Counted from the stretch's first letter, positions 8,787 through 18,202 are shown. The stretch is 64,000 bases of DNA from RHLJ01 sp965242845 (GCA_965242845.1 CBDETC010000002.1:1116001-1180000); one strand, 5' to 3'. A program made the numbers and translations. Notes: generated by a model not told the origin, from the letters alone.

Positions 8787-9902
8787 ATGAAATTTTCTGT
8801 ATCAAGTAGCGAACTTAACAAAGGCTTATCGGCAGTTATCGGTGCAGTTCCGTCTAAAGCAACCTTACCTATTTTGGAAACCATTCTTTTTCAAAGTGAA
8901 GATGGGAAACTAAAGCTTACGGCAACCGATCTTGAGATTTCTATCATAGAATACATCGAAGCTGATATTGAAGAGGATGGTGCTGTCGCTATTCCTGCTC
9001 GTCGCTTACTTGAGACTCTTCGTCAATTGCCGAACATCACGGTATTCTTTGAGGTAGATGAGCGCAAGAACATCAACTTCAAGACCGATAAAGGGAATTA
9101 TAAACTTGTTGGTGATGAGGCAGAAGAATTCCCCGAAGTTCCTAGCCTGGATGGTGGAATAAACATTGCGTCAAGCTCTGAATTAATTCATAAAGCAATT
9201 AATAAAACTCTTTTTGCCGTTTCCAGTGACGACCTTCGTCCAGCTATGATGGGGGTTTATTTTGAAATTGGCACTGAAGCAAGTCAGTTTGTAGCAACTG
9301 ATGGACATCGCCTGGTTAAGTACTCGAACAAAGAAATTAAAGCTGATTCTGAAGCTAATTTTATCATTCCTGACAAAGCACTTAGTCTTATACAAAAAAC
9401 CATTTCTGGTGAAAACTGTGATGTTACCGTTACCCAGGATCATGCAAGATTCAAAAGTGGGAATACCATCCTAATTACCCGACTTATTAATGAGCAGTAC
9501 CCTAATTATGATTCCGTAATCCCAAGGGATAACGACAAGTTTTTGACCATCAGCAAAGAGCAGATGCTTTCAACGGTTAGAAGGGTATCCATTTTCTCAA
9601 GCTCAACTACCAGACAAATTCGCCTCCAGCTTGATACGGATAAATTGACCATTCGAGCAGAGGATTTAGATATGAGTAGTGAAGCCAAGGAAACTATCGA
9701 CTGCGAGTACGATAATGAGAGTATGGAGATTGGCTTTAATGCAAAATACCTTGGAGACGTTCTCAGCAACATTGATGATGAAGAAGTAAGTTTTGAATTC
9801 TCGTCCCCAAACAGAGCTGGTATTGTTAAGCCATCCAGTGATGATGAAAACGAAGATATTCTGATGCTGGTTATGCCTGTTATGCTGAACAGCTATGCCT
9901 GA
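8787..9902 (+). CDS. dnaN: DNA polymerase III beta subunit (sliding clamp)
   Basis: DnaN forms the ring that tethers DNA polymerase III to DNA. The 371-residue product has the classical start MKFSVSSSELNKGLSAVIGA and the three-fold clamp layout. Typical segments are FVATDGHRLVKYSNKEI in domain 2, INEQYPNYDSVIPRDNDK, and the terminal ILMLVMPVML. I chose the ATG at 8787 because an upstream in-frame start (8691) would add 32 residues outside the conserved fold. The stop overlaps the next start by one base. dnaA is not in the window. Confidence 0.97.
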   Translation: MKFSVSSSELNKGLSAVIGAVPSKATLPILETILFQSEDGKLKLTATDLEISIIEYIEADIEEDGAVAIPARRLLETLRQLPNITVFFEVDERKNINFKTDKGNYKLVGDEAEEFPEVPSLDGGINIASSSELIHKAINKTLFAVSSDDLRPAMMGVYFEIGTEASQFVATDGHRLVKYSNKEIKADSEANFIIPDKALSLIQKTISGENCDVTVTQDHARFKSGNTILITRLINEQYPNYDSVIPRDNDKFLTISKEQMLSTVRRVSIFSSSTTRQIRLQLDTDKLTIRAEDLDMSSEAKETIDCEYDNESMEIGFNAKYLGDVLSNIDDEEVSFEFSSPNRAGIVKPSSDDENEDILMLVMPVMLNSYA

Positions 9903-10690
9903 TGAGCCAGGTAATTACCCTCACTACTGATTTTGGCCTTCAAGACCACTATGTAAGCGCCATGAAGGCGGTCATCCTTGGGATTGCTCCAGAAGTGCGC
10001 CTCATTGATGTTTCTCATAATATTCCTGCTCAGGATATTATGGCAGGAGCTTGGGTAACACGCAATGCAGCCTTTCTTTTTCCTCCGGGCACCGTGCACC
10101 TTGTTGTAGTTGATCCGGGAGTTGGAACCGATCGCCATCCTATTGTTCTAAAAATTGAAGATCAGTATTTCGTTGGTCCCGATAATGGAATCTTTTCTCT
10201 CCTTTATGATGAATTCAAATTCAAAGCTTACAAGCTAAATAAGCAGAAATACTGGCGAAAAGATCGCTCCAGAACTTTTCATGGGCGGGATATCTTTGCC
10301 CCTGTTGCGGCTCATATAAGTAATGGCGTCTCTCTTAAAGACCTGGGAGATCCTATCAAAGACTTAGTGACCTACCATTGGGCAGTTCCTTTGGGTGATA
10401 AAGATGGACTACAAGGCTGGGTAATTCATATCGATCGTTTCGGGAATCTAATCACTAATATTTCCGAACAATTGCTCGAAGATATGGTGGGAAGGAGAAA
10501 AGTAAAGATCTACGTAGGGAACACCATCATTGACCATCTTGTTAATACCTTTGGAGATGTAGAACCTGGAGAACCAGTGGCTTTTATTGGCAGTTCGGGC
10601 ATGTTAGAGGTAGGTATTAACAAAGGAAATGCTTCGGAGATGTTAAGTGTTGATAAGGGAGCTCAGATTTCTCTGGTACTACAGAAGTAA
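9902..10690 (+). CDS. SAM hydroxide adenosyltransferase (DUF62 family)
   Basis: This family hydrolyses S-adenosylmethionine to adenosine and methionine, or in relatives halogenates it. The 262-residue protein shows the family opening VITLTTDFGLQDHYVSAMK, then IDVSHNIPAQDI, VHLVVVDPGVGTDRHPI and the VGPDNGIFSLL motif. The C-terminal domain includes HIDRFGNLITNI. The start ATG at 9902 overlaps the dnaN stop by one base, so the two genes are translationally coupled. The physiological reason for that pairing is unclear. Confidence 0.93.
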   Translation: MSQVITLTTDFGLQDHYVSAMKAVILGIAPEVRLIDVSHNIPAQDIMAGAWVTRNAAFLFPPGTVHLVVVDPGVGTDRHPIVLKIEDQYFVGPDNGIFSLLYDEFKFKAYKLNKQKYWRKDRSRTFHGRDIFAPVAAHISNGVSLKDLGDPIKDLVTYHWAVPLGDKDGLQGWVIHIDRFGNLITNISEQLLEDMVGRRKVKIYVGNTIIDHLVNTFGDVEPGEPVAFIGSSGMLEVGINKGNASEMLSVDKGAQISLVLQK

Positions 10691-10744
10691 TGAAACACCA
10701 AAGAAATGATGGCGTAAGTCGATATCAATTTTAACAGGAAGGAT

Positions 10745-11551
10745 ATGAATTTAGAACTAAGATCACCGGTTGATGAGAGAGCAACCATTCATGTACCTGA
10801 AGATATTTCCGAATTATCAATGCCATTTAATGGGACCATCTGTTCACAAGAGGGAGATGAATACCAGGTAAAAAATAATATCATTGATATGATGGGTAAA
10901 GGTCCTGGCTTTACTACCATTGCTCAAACCACCAACCATTTTAAAGTTACAGCCACCCTTTACGAAGACATCTGGCGCAAACGATCTTTATCTCTGCTTT
11001 CCGGAGAAGATTTTCCTATCGAAAAAGAACATGAACTGTTGATAGACTGGACTTCTCCAAGATCAAATGGCCTTTATCTCGATCTTGGATGTTCAACCGC
11101 CCTGTATGCAAGAGCACTTAAAGCCGCTCAAAAAGAATCCAATATTGTAGCACTGGATTTCTCATCTCAAATGCTGGAAGAAGCCCGATTAAAAGCAGAA
11201 GCAGATGAAACTGATATGTTCCTGGTTCGGGCTAATGGAAAAGAGCTCCCATTTTTTAGCAAATCTTTTGATGGTATCGTAATGGGAGGAACATTAAATG
11301 AACTTGATGAACCTCTTAAAGTGCTTTACGAAGCACGAAGAGTCATTAAGGCTGATGGCGTATTCTTCATGATGCATTTGATCAAAAGTGATGCCTGGTA
11401 TGGCAGGCTCCTGCAGGAATCCATTGGGTTGGGTGGCATCAAGTTCTGGACCGTAAAGGAAAGCAACGAATTGTTTAAGCAAGCCGGATTTAAAGTTGCG
11501 GATCAATTGGTCCGTGGAATTGTGTGTTTCTCAAAGCTAACTCCCCAATAA
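10745..11551 (+). CDS. Class I SAM-dependent methyltransferase
   Basis: The 268-residue protein has a methyltransferase core: motif I LYLDLGCSTALYARALK (about residue 113), the acidic motif II NIVALDFSSQMLEEA, and post-motif DGIVMGGTLNELDEP. The first 60 residues resemble the N-terminal part of UbiE/MenG-like or Trm112-associated methyltransferases, but no cysteine pairs for zinc are present. A good ribosome site, AGGAAGG, sits just upstream of the ATG. The substrate cannot be inferred. It follows the SAM hydrolase after 54 bases and is probably in the same transcript. Confidence 0.88.
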   Translation: MNLELRSPVDERATIHVPEDISELSMPFNGTICSQEGDEYQVKNNIIDMMGKGPGFTTIAQTTNHFKVTATLYEDIWRKRSLSLLSGEDFPIEKEHELLIDWTSPRSNGLYLDLGCSTALYARALKAAQKESNIVALDFSSQMLEEARLKAEADETDMFLVRANGKELPFFSKSFDGIVMGGTLNELDEPLKVLYEARRVIKADGVFFMMHLIKSDAWYGRLLQESIGLGGIKFWTVKESNELFKQAGFKVADQLVRGIVCFSKLTPQ

Positions 11552-11611
11552 TTACGGTTATTTCTTCTCTATATTAATTCGCATTATCTTTTTTGGACTT
11601 TTCTCCACCAA

Positions 11612-14600
11612 ATGCGAATTCTACTATTAGTTATAGGGACATTTCTGCTTAGCTGCTCGAACTCAGGTCAAGATACAGCCTCGATTAAGGGTAGAATTGC
11701 AGATGAACCTTTAATTCAACGGAAAAGCCTTCCATCAGTCCCGGAATCTGCGAATCTAGCTGCTGCGCAGGCAATACATAATGATGAGATATGGAATAAT
11801 GGGATCGCTGGATTAAACCTGTCTGGAAATGGACAGGTGCTTGGATATTGGGATCAAAACCAACCCAGATTGACGCACCAGGAATATAGTGGAAGGGTAA
11901 CTTTTGAGGATTCTGAGTCAGGAACCAATAATGCTCATGCCACCCAAATGGTTGGAACTATGGTAGCCTCAGGAGTAGAAAGTGCTGCCCGGGGAATGGC
12001 CGATTCTGCAACTGTTGAAGCCTGGAACTGGAACAGTGATATCTCTGAGATGGCGACTGAAGCTGCTAGCGGTTTACTAACCTCTGCTCACCCATACACA
12101 GAAACTGCAGGGTGGACAACAAACTCCAGCCTTTGTGGGTCAGATCCGGAATGGATGTGGTTTTCTATTGAGTCTGCGGATTCTTCTAAAGCGTATCAAT
12201 TTGGTTATTATGATTCCCAGGCCCAACAGTGGGATAGTGTAGCTTATCTTTATCCCAACTACTTGATTATTAAAGCAGCAGGCAACAATCGGGGAGAGGG
12301 CCCTGATTCTCAACCGCTTAAGCACTGGAAGTATGATGCTGATTTCAATTGTGTTCAGGATTCCACTTCCGTCAGGGAATTAGATGGAGGATCCACTGGC
12401 TTTGAAACCGTTAATGCCGCTTCACTTGCAAAAAATGTCCTGGTCGTAGGAGCTGTTGAAAATTCATCTAACAGTTTTGACGATTTAAGTTCTGTAAGTC
12501 CGGTATCGGGATCAGGGTTCGGACCAACCGACGATGGTAGAATCAAACCTGATATCGTTGCCCCAACCGGGGTTTATACTTCTGCATCTTCTGCTGATGA
12601 TGCGTATTCAACGGGTTCCGGGACTTCTGCTGCTACTGCAGTGGTAGCGGGGTCTGTTGCTTTGATCAGAGAACACTATCAAAATCTTAACTCTGATACT
12701 TTATCATCAGCATCTTTAAGAGCTCTACTAGTTCATACAGCCGATGATGTTGACAATACCGGTCCGGATTATAAAACAGGCTGGGGACTGATAAATACCG
12801 AGCGTGCTGTTCGTTTTTTATCCTCCAATAATGATAACTCCTCAGCTACTGTCTTAAAGGATACAACGCTTACCGATGGCGGCTCCATTCAGCTATCTTA
12901 TACTCACTCTTCCACGCGGCCTTTAGTTATTACTATCGCCTGGACTGACCCAAAAGGTACGTCTCCTTCTTCACTCGATGACCCGACCGATATTTTATTG
13001 GTAAATGATGTAGATGTATCCGTAACTGATCCTGATTTGACGTCGCGCCAACCATGGACTTTGGATAAATCTAATCCGGATAACTCAGCTACAACTGGCG
13101 ACAATGATGTAGACAATATTGAACAAGTGTATATCAGTGATGCCTCTTCAGGAACTTATACAATCACCGTTGATCACGAAGGAAGCCTGAGTTCCGGAAG
13201 TCAGCGCGTATCTATTCTTGTAAGTGAAGCCGAACCTGAAGTTGTAATCGAAAGCATTGCCTCTGGAAACTGGTCAAATAGTTCTACATGGGAAAATGGT
13301 GTAATTCCCTCTACAAGCTTGCAACGAGTTATGTTAAATCATGGGATTACTCTTGATCAAACAGCTTCTGTTAGAGGTATCACCTTTGATGGTTCTTCGG
13401 CTGAACTTGATCTCAATGAGAATGACCTGAGTCTTTATGGAGGTCTCTTCTTTGAGTCTGGGGGAGTAGGTTTTGTTGGGGATACTTCTTCTTCTCTGTC
13501 TATACTTAATTGGGATTCAGGCTCAGATTCCATCAAGTTTAAATCGGGTGACCAAAAGCTTAGTGAATTGATTATTAGTTCTGATGAAGACTCTATCTCG
13601 CTCGGATCTGATTTGAATATCTATACACGCCTTTACCTGGACAATGGAGTTCTTTCTGTTAATCAGCATGAGCTCACTTTAATTGCAGATTCCAATCAGA
13701 CTTCAAGGTTAGAAAAAGGAGACGGCACTCTTGATGGATCTTTGAATTATGTACGTACTTTTCATGAGACTGCTTCTGGGTGGAGATTTATTTCTTCTCC
13801 TTTTGGAAGCACTATGTTTAGTGTTCTACAGGACAGCTTTCATACTCAGGGAGGTTCCTGGGCCGAATTAAGTGTCTCACAAAATCAATCTAATCTGCTT
13901 TTATTTGATAACGAAAACCAGGCCTTTTCAGGACACGTCGGAAATGACAGCACATTTACCTCTGGTGAAGGGTATCCTTTTTATATGTTTAGTTCTGAGG
14001 TAGGCGGGAGCTCTATTCTCCCTCGGGGATTAAAATTCAGTGGAACCGAACCAGATTCGGTTATACTAGACCTCACTCGTGGCGCTCACGATTCTTTAAG
14101 CTATAATCTTGTAGGCAATCCTTTTGCTGGCGGCTTAGACTGGCACGCCATTGCTTCGAATTCAACAAATACCAGCACCAGTTATGCAACCTGGGATCCA
14201 GGAACTGAAGCATACATCTATTATAACTCATCGTCACAACTTGGAGATGCCGGCAGATATATAGCCCCTATGCAGGGATTTTTTACCCAGGCAACCGATG
14301 AGAGCGCTGTTTTGCGGTTTCGTCAATCTCAAAAAATCTCCAATAACCCTGTTTATGTTGGGAAGCAGATAGCTAATCCGGTTACTCAATACATCCGATT
14401 TGAGCTTGTTAATGACAGAGGAGAGGTTCTTGATAATCAGGCTCACTTAATTTTTCATGAAGACGCTACAGAAGGTCCCGATAGCAGAGATATACTTCGA
14501 TTGCGTTCATTTACCGGTTCAACTAACGAGCTTTCTTTTACCGGAGCTCAAAGGAAACATGTTTTCGAAAGTAGGTCATCGATTCTTGAAGCTGACGAAA

Positions 14601-15097
14601 TCCCTGTTGCTCTTTCTGTTTCTAAAAAAGGACTCTATACCATTAACTGGAAGTTAAGTGAGTCAATCCCAGCAAGTTGGAGTTTTACACTCCATGATAA
14701 TTTTCGTGGCATAGAATTGGATATGAAAGTATTTACTGAGTATTCATTTGCTCAATCCGCATTAGCCAGTGAGCGATTTAGAATTTCAGTAAATCGCTTA
14801 GGTGAAAATGCATCAGGGAATACAGATTCTCCTTATGCCTATTCTCTTGCTCAAAACTATCCTAATCCATTTAACCCAACAACCACTATTCAATTTAGTG
14901 TAGCTGAAGCAGTCTCTGTTCGAATTGAAGTATTCAATTCACTTGGTCAAAGAGTTGCCGTAGTTGTGGATACACAATTCGAAGCCGGATACCATCAAAC
15001 ACCATTCAACGCTTCCTCACTTTCAAGTGGCATCTACTATTATCGAATAGAGGCTGGAGGTTTTGTAGAAACCCGATCGATGGTGTTAATCAAATAA
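11612..15097 (+). CDS. Secreted subtilase (S8) with T9SS-type C-terminal sorting domain
   Basis: This 1161-residue protein is a predicted extracellular serine protease. The catalytic triad is readable: Asp81 in GYWDQNQ, His109 in NNAHATQMVGT and Ser339 in GSGTSAATAVVAG. The oxyanion Asn lies in AAGNNRGEGPD. After the peptidase domain come a domain resembling P/CARDB-type beta folds (about residues 400-545), a G8-like ASGNWSNSSTWENGVIP segment, and long beta-rich regions. The last 80 residues form a Por secretion tail (LAQNYPNPFNPTTTIQFSV, ending RSMVLIK). Unusually, the signal peptide ends in a lipobox-like LLSC (Cys15). The gene converges on argS with only 2 bases between stop codons. Confidence 0.92.
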   Translation: MRILLLVIGTFLLSCSNSGQDTASIKGRIADEPLIQRKSLPSVPESANLAAAQAIHNDEIWNNGIAGLNLSGNGQVLGYWDQNQPRLTHQEYSGRVTFEDSESGTNNAHATQMVGTMVASGVESAARGMADSATVEAWNWNSDISEMATEAASGLLTSAHPYTETAGWTTNSSLCGSDPEWMWFSIESADSSKAYQFGYYDSQAQQWDSVAYLYPNYLIIKAAGNNRGEGPDSQPLKHWKYDADFNCVQDSTSVRELDGGSTGFETVNAASLAKNVLVVGAVENSSNSFDDLSSVSPVSGSGFGPTDDGRIKPDIVAPTGVYTSASSADDAYSTGSGTSAATAVVAGSVALIREHYQNLNSDTLSSASLRALLVHTADDVDNTGPDYKTGWGLINTERAVRFLSSNNDNSSATVLKDTTLTDGGSIQLSYTHSSTRPLVITIAWTDPKGTSPSSLDDPTDILLVNDVDVSVTDPDLTSRQPWTLDKSNPDNSATTGDNDVDNIEQVYISDASSGTYTITVDHEGSLSSGSQRVSILVSEAEPEVVIESIASGNWSNSSTWENGVIPSTSLQRVMLNHGITLDQTASVRGITFDGSSAELDLNENDLSLYGGLFFESGGVGFVGDTSSSLSILNWDSGSDSIKFKSGDQKLSELIISSDEDSISLGSDLNIYTRLYLDNGVLSVNQHELTLIADSNQTSRLEKGDGTLDGSLNYVRTFHETASGWRFISSPFGSTMFSVLQDSFHTQGGSWAELSVSQNQSNLLLFDNENQAFSGHVGNDSTFTSGEGYPFYMFSSEVGGSSILPRGLKFSGTEPDSVILDLTRGAHDSLSYNLVGNPFAGGLDWHAIASNSTNTSTSYATWDPGTEAYIYYNSSSQLGDAGRYIAPMQGFFTQATDESAVLRFRQSQKISNNPVYVGKQIANPVTQYIRFELVNDRGEVLDNQAHLIFHEDATEGPDSRDILRLRSFTGSTNELSFTGAQRKHVFESRSSILEADEIPVALSVSKKGLYTINWKLSESIPASWSFTLHDNFRGIELDMKVFTEYSFAQSALASERFRISVNRLGENASGNTDSPYAYSLAQNYPNPFNPTTTIQFSVAEAVSVRIEVFNSLGQRVAVVVDTQFEAGYHQTPFNASSLSSGIYYYRIEAGGFVETRSMVLIK

Positions 15098-15099
15098 GA

Positions 15100-16728
15100 T
15101 TACATCCTTTCCGGAGCGGAAATACCCAAAATAGTTAGTCCATTCTTTAGAACCTGAGCGGTTGTTCTCGCAAGCTCGATCCGGGCTTGAGCCAACTCAT
15201 CATCTACCCCAATAATTCTGCAGTCGTGGTAGAAGGTGGTAAAAGCAGAAGCTACGTCATTCAGGAAATTAATTACCCGATGCGGTTCTCTAGCATCCGC
15301 GGCCCCCTTTATTGCTTCCGGGAATTTGAATAACGTCTTAATCAATGATGTTTCTGCTTCGTGAACAAGCAGCTCAAGGTTAGCTTCGCCATTAAAGGAA
15401 TACTCTTCCCCAGCTTTCCTAAGGATGCTGCAAATCCTGGCATGGGCGTATTGAAGGTAAAAGACTGGATTCTTTTCTCCTGCCTCTTTTGCCTGAGCTA
15501 TATCAAATTCCAGGTGAGTATTTGGGGAACGCATTAAGAAAAAGAAACGGGTAACATCAGAACCTACCTCATCCATTAGTTCATCCAGAGTTACAAAATT
15601 GGCTTTCCTTGTACTCATTTTGAATGGCTTCCCGTCTTTCACTATGGTTACAAATTGGTACACAACCACATCTATTTTGGAGGCATCATAACCCAGAGCT
15701 GTTAATCCAGAGAGTACATCCGGATAGGTAGCAATATGATCTGCACCAAAAATATCGATACAGGCATCATAGCCTCGATCTAGCTTGTTGGCATGGTATG
15801 CAATGTCAGGGAGTCTGTAGGTAGGCTCTCCTGTACTTTTAATTAAGACAGTGTCTTTCTCTTTCCCGAATTCAGTAGTCTTGAACCAGGTCGCACCTTC
15901 GGCGTCATAGGCAAGATTCTTTTCCCTTAATCGAGAAACTACAGATTCGATGTCTCCACTTTCGTATAAGCTATGCTCATTGAAATAGGAATCCATGTGA
16001 ATATTCATTCGCTTGAGCGTACTGCTTATATCTGCAAATATCTCTTCTTCTGCCCGTTCTTTAAAAGGAACCCATTCATCAGTAGCGGAAAGTGCATCAC
16101 CTTTTTCTTTGATAAGCTCTTTAGCGATATCAACAATGTATTCTCCTTCATAACCACCTTCGGGAAACTCCGCTTCTTTCCCAAGCTCCTGAAGATATCT
16201 GGCCTGAACACTCTGGCCTAATACGCGCATTTGCCTTCCGGCGTCGTTGAAATAATATTCACGATCAACTTCAGCGCCGGTCCACTCCATCAATCGGGCT
16301 ATGGTATCACCCAGTACAGCATTTCTTCCATGTCCTACTGTTAAAGGGCCCGTTGGATTAGCACTTACAAACTCAATCTGGATTCTTTGTCCTTTATTGG
16401 AATTGGTTTTGCCAAAGTCATTTCCCAATTCTATAATGGATTTCAACTCATCGAAAAGATAATCGGTGGCGAATCTAAAATTGATGAACCCAGGACCAGC
16501 AATCTCAATAGAAGAAACCTTTCGCTCGTCGTATTTCATACCATCAACTAACAGCTGAGCTATCGCTCGAGGATTATTTCGAAGCGGTTTAGCAAGCATC
16601 ATAGCAATATTGGTAGATGCATCACCATGACTGGCTACCTTCGGAGCTTCGAGATGGATTTCAGGAATTTCTTCTAATTCAAACTGAGCAAGTGATTCTT
16701 TTATTAGCTGCTCTAGATATTCTTTCAT
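15100..16728 (-). CDS. argS: Arginyl-tRNA synthetase
   Basis: ArgRS charges tRNA-Arg. The 542-residue protein contains the class I signature ANPTGPLTVGHGRNAVLGD (HIGH equivalent) and KMSTRKAN, the KMSK-loop form typical of ArgRS. The N-terminal Add-1 domain and the C-terminal anticodon-binding DALR-type domain, ending LKNGLTILGISAPERM, are intact. Length matches the family. The IVP cassette lies upstream on the same strand. Confidence 0.97.
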   Translation of the reverse strand: MKEYLEQLIKESLAQFELEEIPEIHLEAPKVASHGDASTNIAMMLAKPLRNNPRAIAQLLVDGMKYDERKVSSIEIAGPGFINFRFATDYLFDELKSIIELGNDFGKTNSNKGQRIQIEFVSANPTGPLTVGHGRNAVLGDTIARLMEWTGAEVDREYYFNDAGRQMRVLGQSVQARYLQELGKEAEFPEGGYEGEYIVDIAKELIKEKGDALSATDEWVPFKERAEEEIFADISSTLKRMNIHMDSYFNEHSLYESGDIESVVSRLREKNLAYDAEGATWFKTTEFGKEKDTVLIKSTGEPTYRLPDIAYHANKLDRGYDACIDIFGADHIATYPDVLSGLTALGYDASKIDVVVYQFVTIVKDGKPFKMSTRKANFVTLDELMDEVGSDVTRFFFLMRSPNTHLEFDIAQAKEAGEKNPVFYLQYAHARICSILRKAGEEYSFNGEANLELLVHEAETSLIKTLFKFPEAIKGAADAREPHRVINFLNDVASAFTTFYHDCRIIGVDDELAQARIELARTTAQVLKNGLTILGISAPERM

Positions 16729-16772
16729 TCTTAATTCGCTTTCAAATTGGCTGTGAAGATAAGGGAATTAGA

Positions 16773-16797
16773 AATTAGGAGTACGGGAATTAGGAAT
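16773..16797 (+). repeat. Left inverted repeat of IVP cassette
   Basis: This 25-base word starts AATTAGGAGTACGGG and ends AATTAGGAAT. It is the inverted copy of 17160-17184 with 2 mismatches in 25. It lies 5 bases beyond the stop codon of the IVP gene, on the argS side. Confidence 0.85.
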
Positions 16798-16802
16798 ATA
16801 TC

Positions 16803-17159
16803 TCAAAGGCTCTTCTTAGTTGTTTTAATGATCGAACCAAGGATTTTCAGTAGTTCTTCGCAATCGGTAAGTAAGGAGTTAGCTGAATGAACTGTTATAA
16901 ATTCTGAATCCCTTAATAATCGAATCCAATAATGAGTCTCCCTGGCCTCTCTGTATGAAATACTTAGCTTATGTTTAAAGTCCTTTTTTGTAGTACCACC
17001 AATCGCTTCTTCTATATTAGCTCCTATTGATGTACCTGACTTTAGAACTTGGGTTGATAAATTTCGTTCTACTTTCTTTTCGGTTAAGTATTTGTGCAGC
17101 CTAATAATTCGCAAAGCGAACTCATAACTTTTTACGCTTATCACATTCTCTTCCTTCAT
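16803..17159 (-). CDS. Four-helix-bundle protein (23S rRNA intervening-sequence protein family)
   Basis: The 118-residue protein matches the IVP/four-helix-bundle family. Recognisable parts are KSYEFALRIIRLHKYL, LSTQVLKSGTSIGANIEEA, the KKDFKHKLSISYREARET helix, and a last helix ending in LLKILGSIIKTTKKSL. The family was first described in intervening sequences of 23S rRNA genes but is common elsewhere in Bacteroidota; its biochemical role is not settled. Here it is not in an rRNA gene but between argS and radC. The start codon abuts one 25-base inverted repeat directly, and the stop is 5 bases from the other. Confidence 0.92.
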   Translation of the reverse strand: MKEENVISVKSYEFALRIIRLHKYLTEKKVERNLSTQVLKSGTSIGANIEEAIGGTTKKDFKHKLSISYREARETHYWIRLLRDSEFITVHSANSLLTDCEELLKILGSIIKTTKKSL

Positions 17160-17184
17160 ATTCCTAATTCCTGTATTCCTAATT
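17160..17184 (-). repeat. Right inverted repeat of IVP cassette
   Basis: Read on the minus strand this is a 25-base word beginning AATTAGGAATACAGG and ending AATTAGGAAT, matching 16773-16797 at 23 of 25 positions in inverted orientation. It ends immediately before the ATG of the IVP gene, so the repeat also serves as its 5' untranslated region. Confidence 0.85.
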
Positions 17185-17201
17185 GAACAATTACTCCATT
17201 C

Positions 17202-17924
17202 TTAATTGAAGTGCCCCAGGGCACGTAAGGAGACATGTTTATAACCCGCAATAATTATATGATCATCAATGGGAATTCCTAGCAGTTTGCCAGATTCCAT
17301 TATCCTTTTGGTAAGATTAATATCAGCTTGTGAAGCACGGTCATGGCCTGAAGGATGGTTATGTACTAGAATGATCGAGCTCGCTTGATTTATGATAGCC
17401 TGCCGCATGATTTCAGAAGGCTCAACAATAGTTGCATTGCTGCCTCCAGAGCTAATCTTCTGAAATCCGGTGATCACTTTTCGGTTATTCAGAAAGGCTA
17501 CCATAAATACCTCCTTGGCTAAGTGGCGAATTTTGGGGCCAAAGAATGATGCTACATCTTCAGGAGTTTGCACCTGGATTTCTTCTCCCAAATCAGCTAC
17601 CTGGATTCTTCGGGCCAACTCGAATGCAGCTTCAAGTGTTATTGCTTTCACTCTGGCTATACCCGGGATTACTCTCAACTCCTTCCACTCTCTTTTTACC
17701 AGGTTATGAAGGCCTCCGAAGTGATCCAGTAATGCACGGGCGGTTTCTATTACATTTAGTTTTTTGGTTCCAGTTCTTAAAAGAATGGCCAAAAGCTCCG
17801 CATCTGAAAGGGATATCGTACCACTTTGCATCAACTTTTCGCGAGGCTGTTCATCAGGCCTCATTTCTTTTACTGTTCGGTTTAGGAAGTCTTCAGGAGA
17901 AAAGGTTTCGATTGTATAGTTCAT
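17202..17924 (-). CDS. radC: RadC family JAB/MPN-domain protein
   Basis: The 240-residue protein has the N-terminal UPF0758/RadC helix-hairpin region (MRPDEQPREKLMQSG, LSDAELLAILLRTGTKKLNV). The C-terminal JAMM metalloprotease-like domain carries the metal site VHNHPSGHDRASQAD. The historic link to DNA repair has been questioned, and the true activity of the family is uncertain. Length is normal. The stop codon lies 17 bases from the right IVP repeat. Confidence 0.93.
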   Translation of the reverse strand: MNYTIETFSPEDFLNRTVKEMRPDEQPREKLMQSGTISLSDAELLAILLRTGTKKLNVIETARALLDHFGGLHNLVKREWKELRVIPGIARVKAITLEAAFELARRIQVADLGEEIQVQTPEDVASFFGPKIRHLAKEVFMVAFLNNRKVITGFQKISSGGSNATIVEPSEIMRQAIINQASSIILVHNHPSGHDRASQADINLTKRIMESGKLLGIPIDDHIIIAGYKHVSLRALGHFN

Positions 17925-17992
17925 GGTCTCAGTTGTTTTTTCTTTGTGAGACCGGCTTTAATCTATTCCCTTACAATTTTTTTTCCCGACCC

Positions 17993-18199
17993 CTATTCCC
18001 TGTTGAATTCCAGGATGTCGCCAGGCTGACAATCCAGAACTTCGCAAATGGCTTCGAGAGTTGAGAAACGAATGGCTTTAGCTTTTCCGGTTTTGAGAAT
18101 GGACAGGTTACTCATCGTTAACCCAACTTTCTCGGATAACTCGGTAAGGCTCATTTTTCGTTTAGCCAACATCACATCAAGGTTAACTATAATAGCCAT
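17993..18199 (-). CDS. Small HTH transcriptional regulator (YozG-like XRE)
   Basis: The 68-residue protein is a single Cro/C1-type HTH domain: LAKRKMSLTELSEKVGLTM, then NLSILKTGKAKAIRFSTLE and ICEVLDCQPGDILEF. It starts 3 bases after the stop of the DUF2975 gene. HTH proteins of this type and DUF2975 membrane proteins are a recurrent pair in Firmicutes and Bacteroidota, so it probably regulates its own two-gene operon. Confidence 0.9.
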   Translation of the reverse strand: MAIIVNLDVMLAKRKMSLTELSEKVGLTMSNLSILKTGKAKAIRFSTLEAICEVLDCQPGDILEFNRE

Positions 18200-18202
18200 T
18201 GA

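Noticed and set aside
11612..15097. Subtilase as a frameshifted or fused gene because of its length
   Set aside because: The frame is continuous, with catalytic domain, beta-rich middle and sorting tail in the usual order for secreted proteins with Por tails.
17546..18064. Long plus-strand open frame opposite radC
   Set aside because: It is antisense to the well-conserved radC and its product has Leu/Phe-rich shadow composition.
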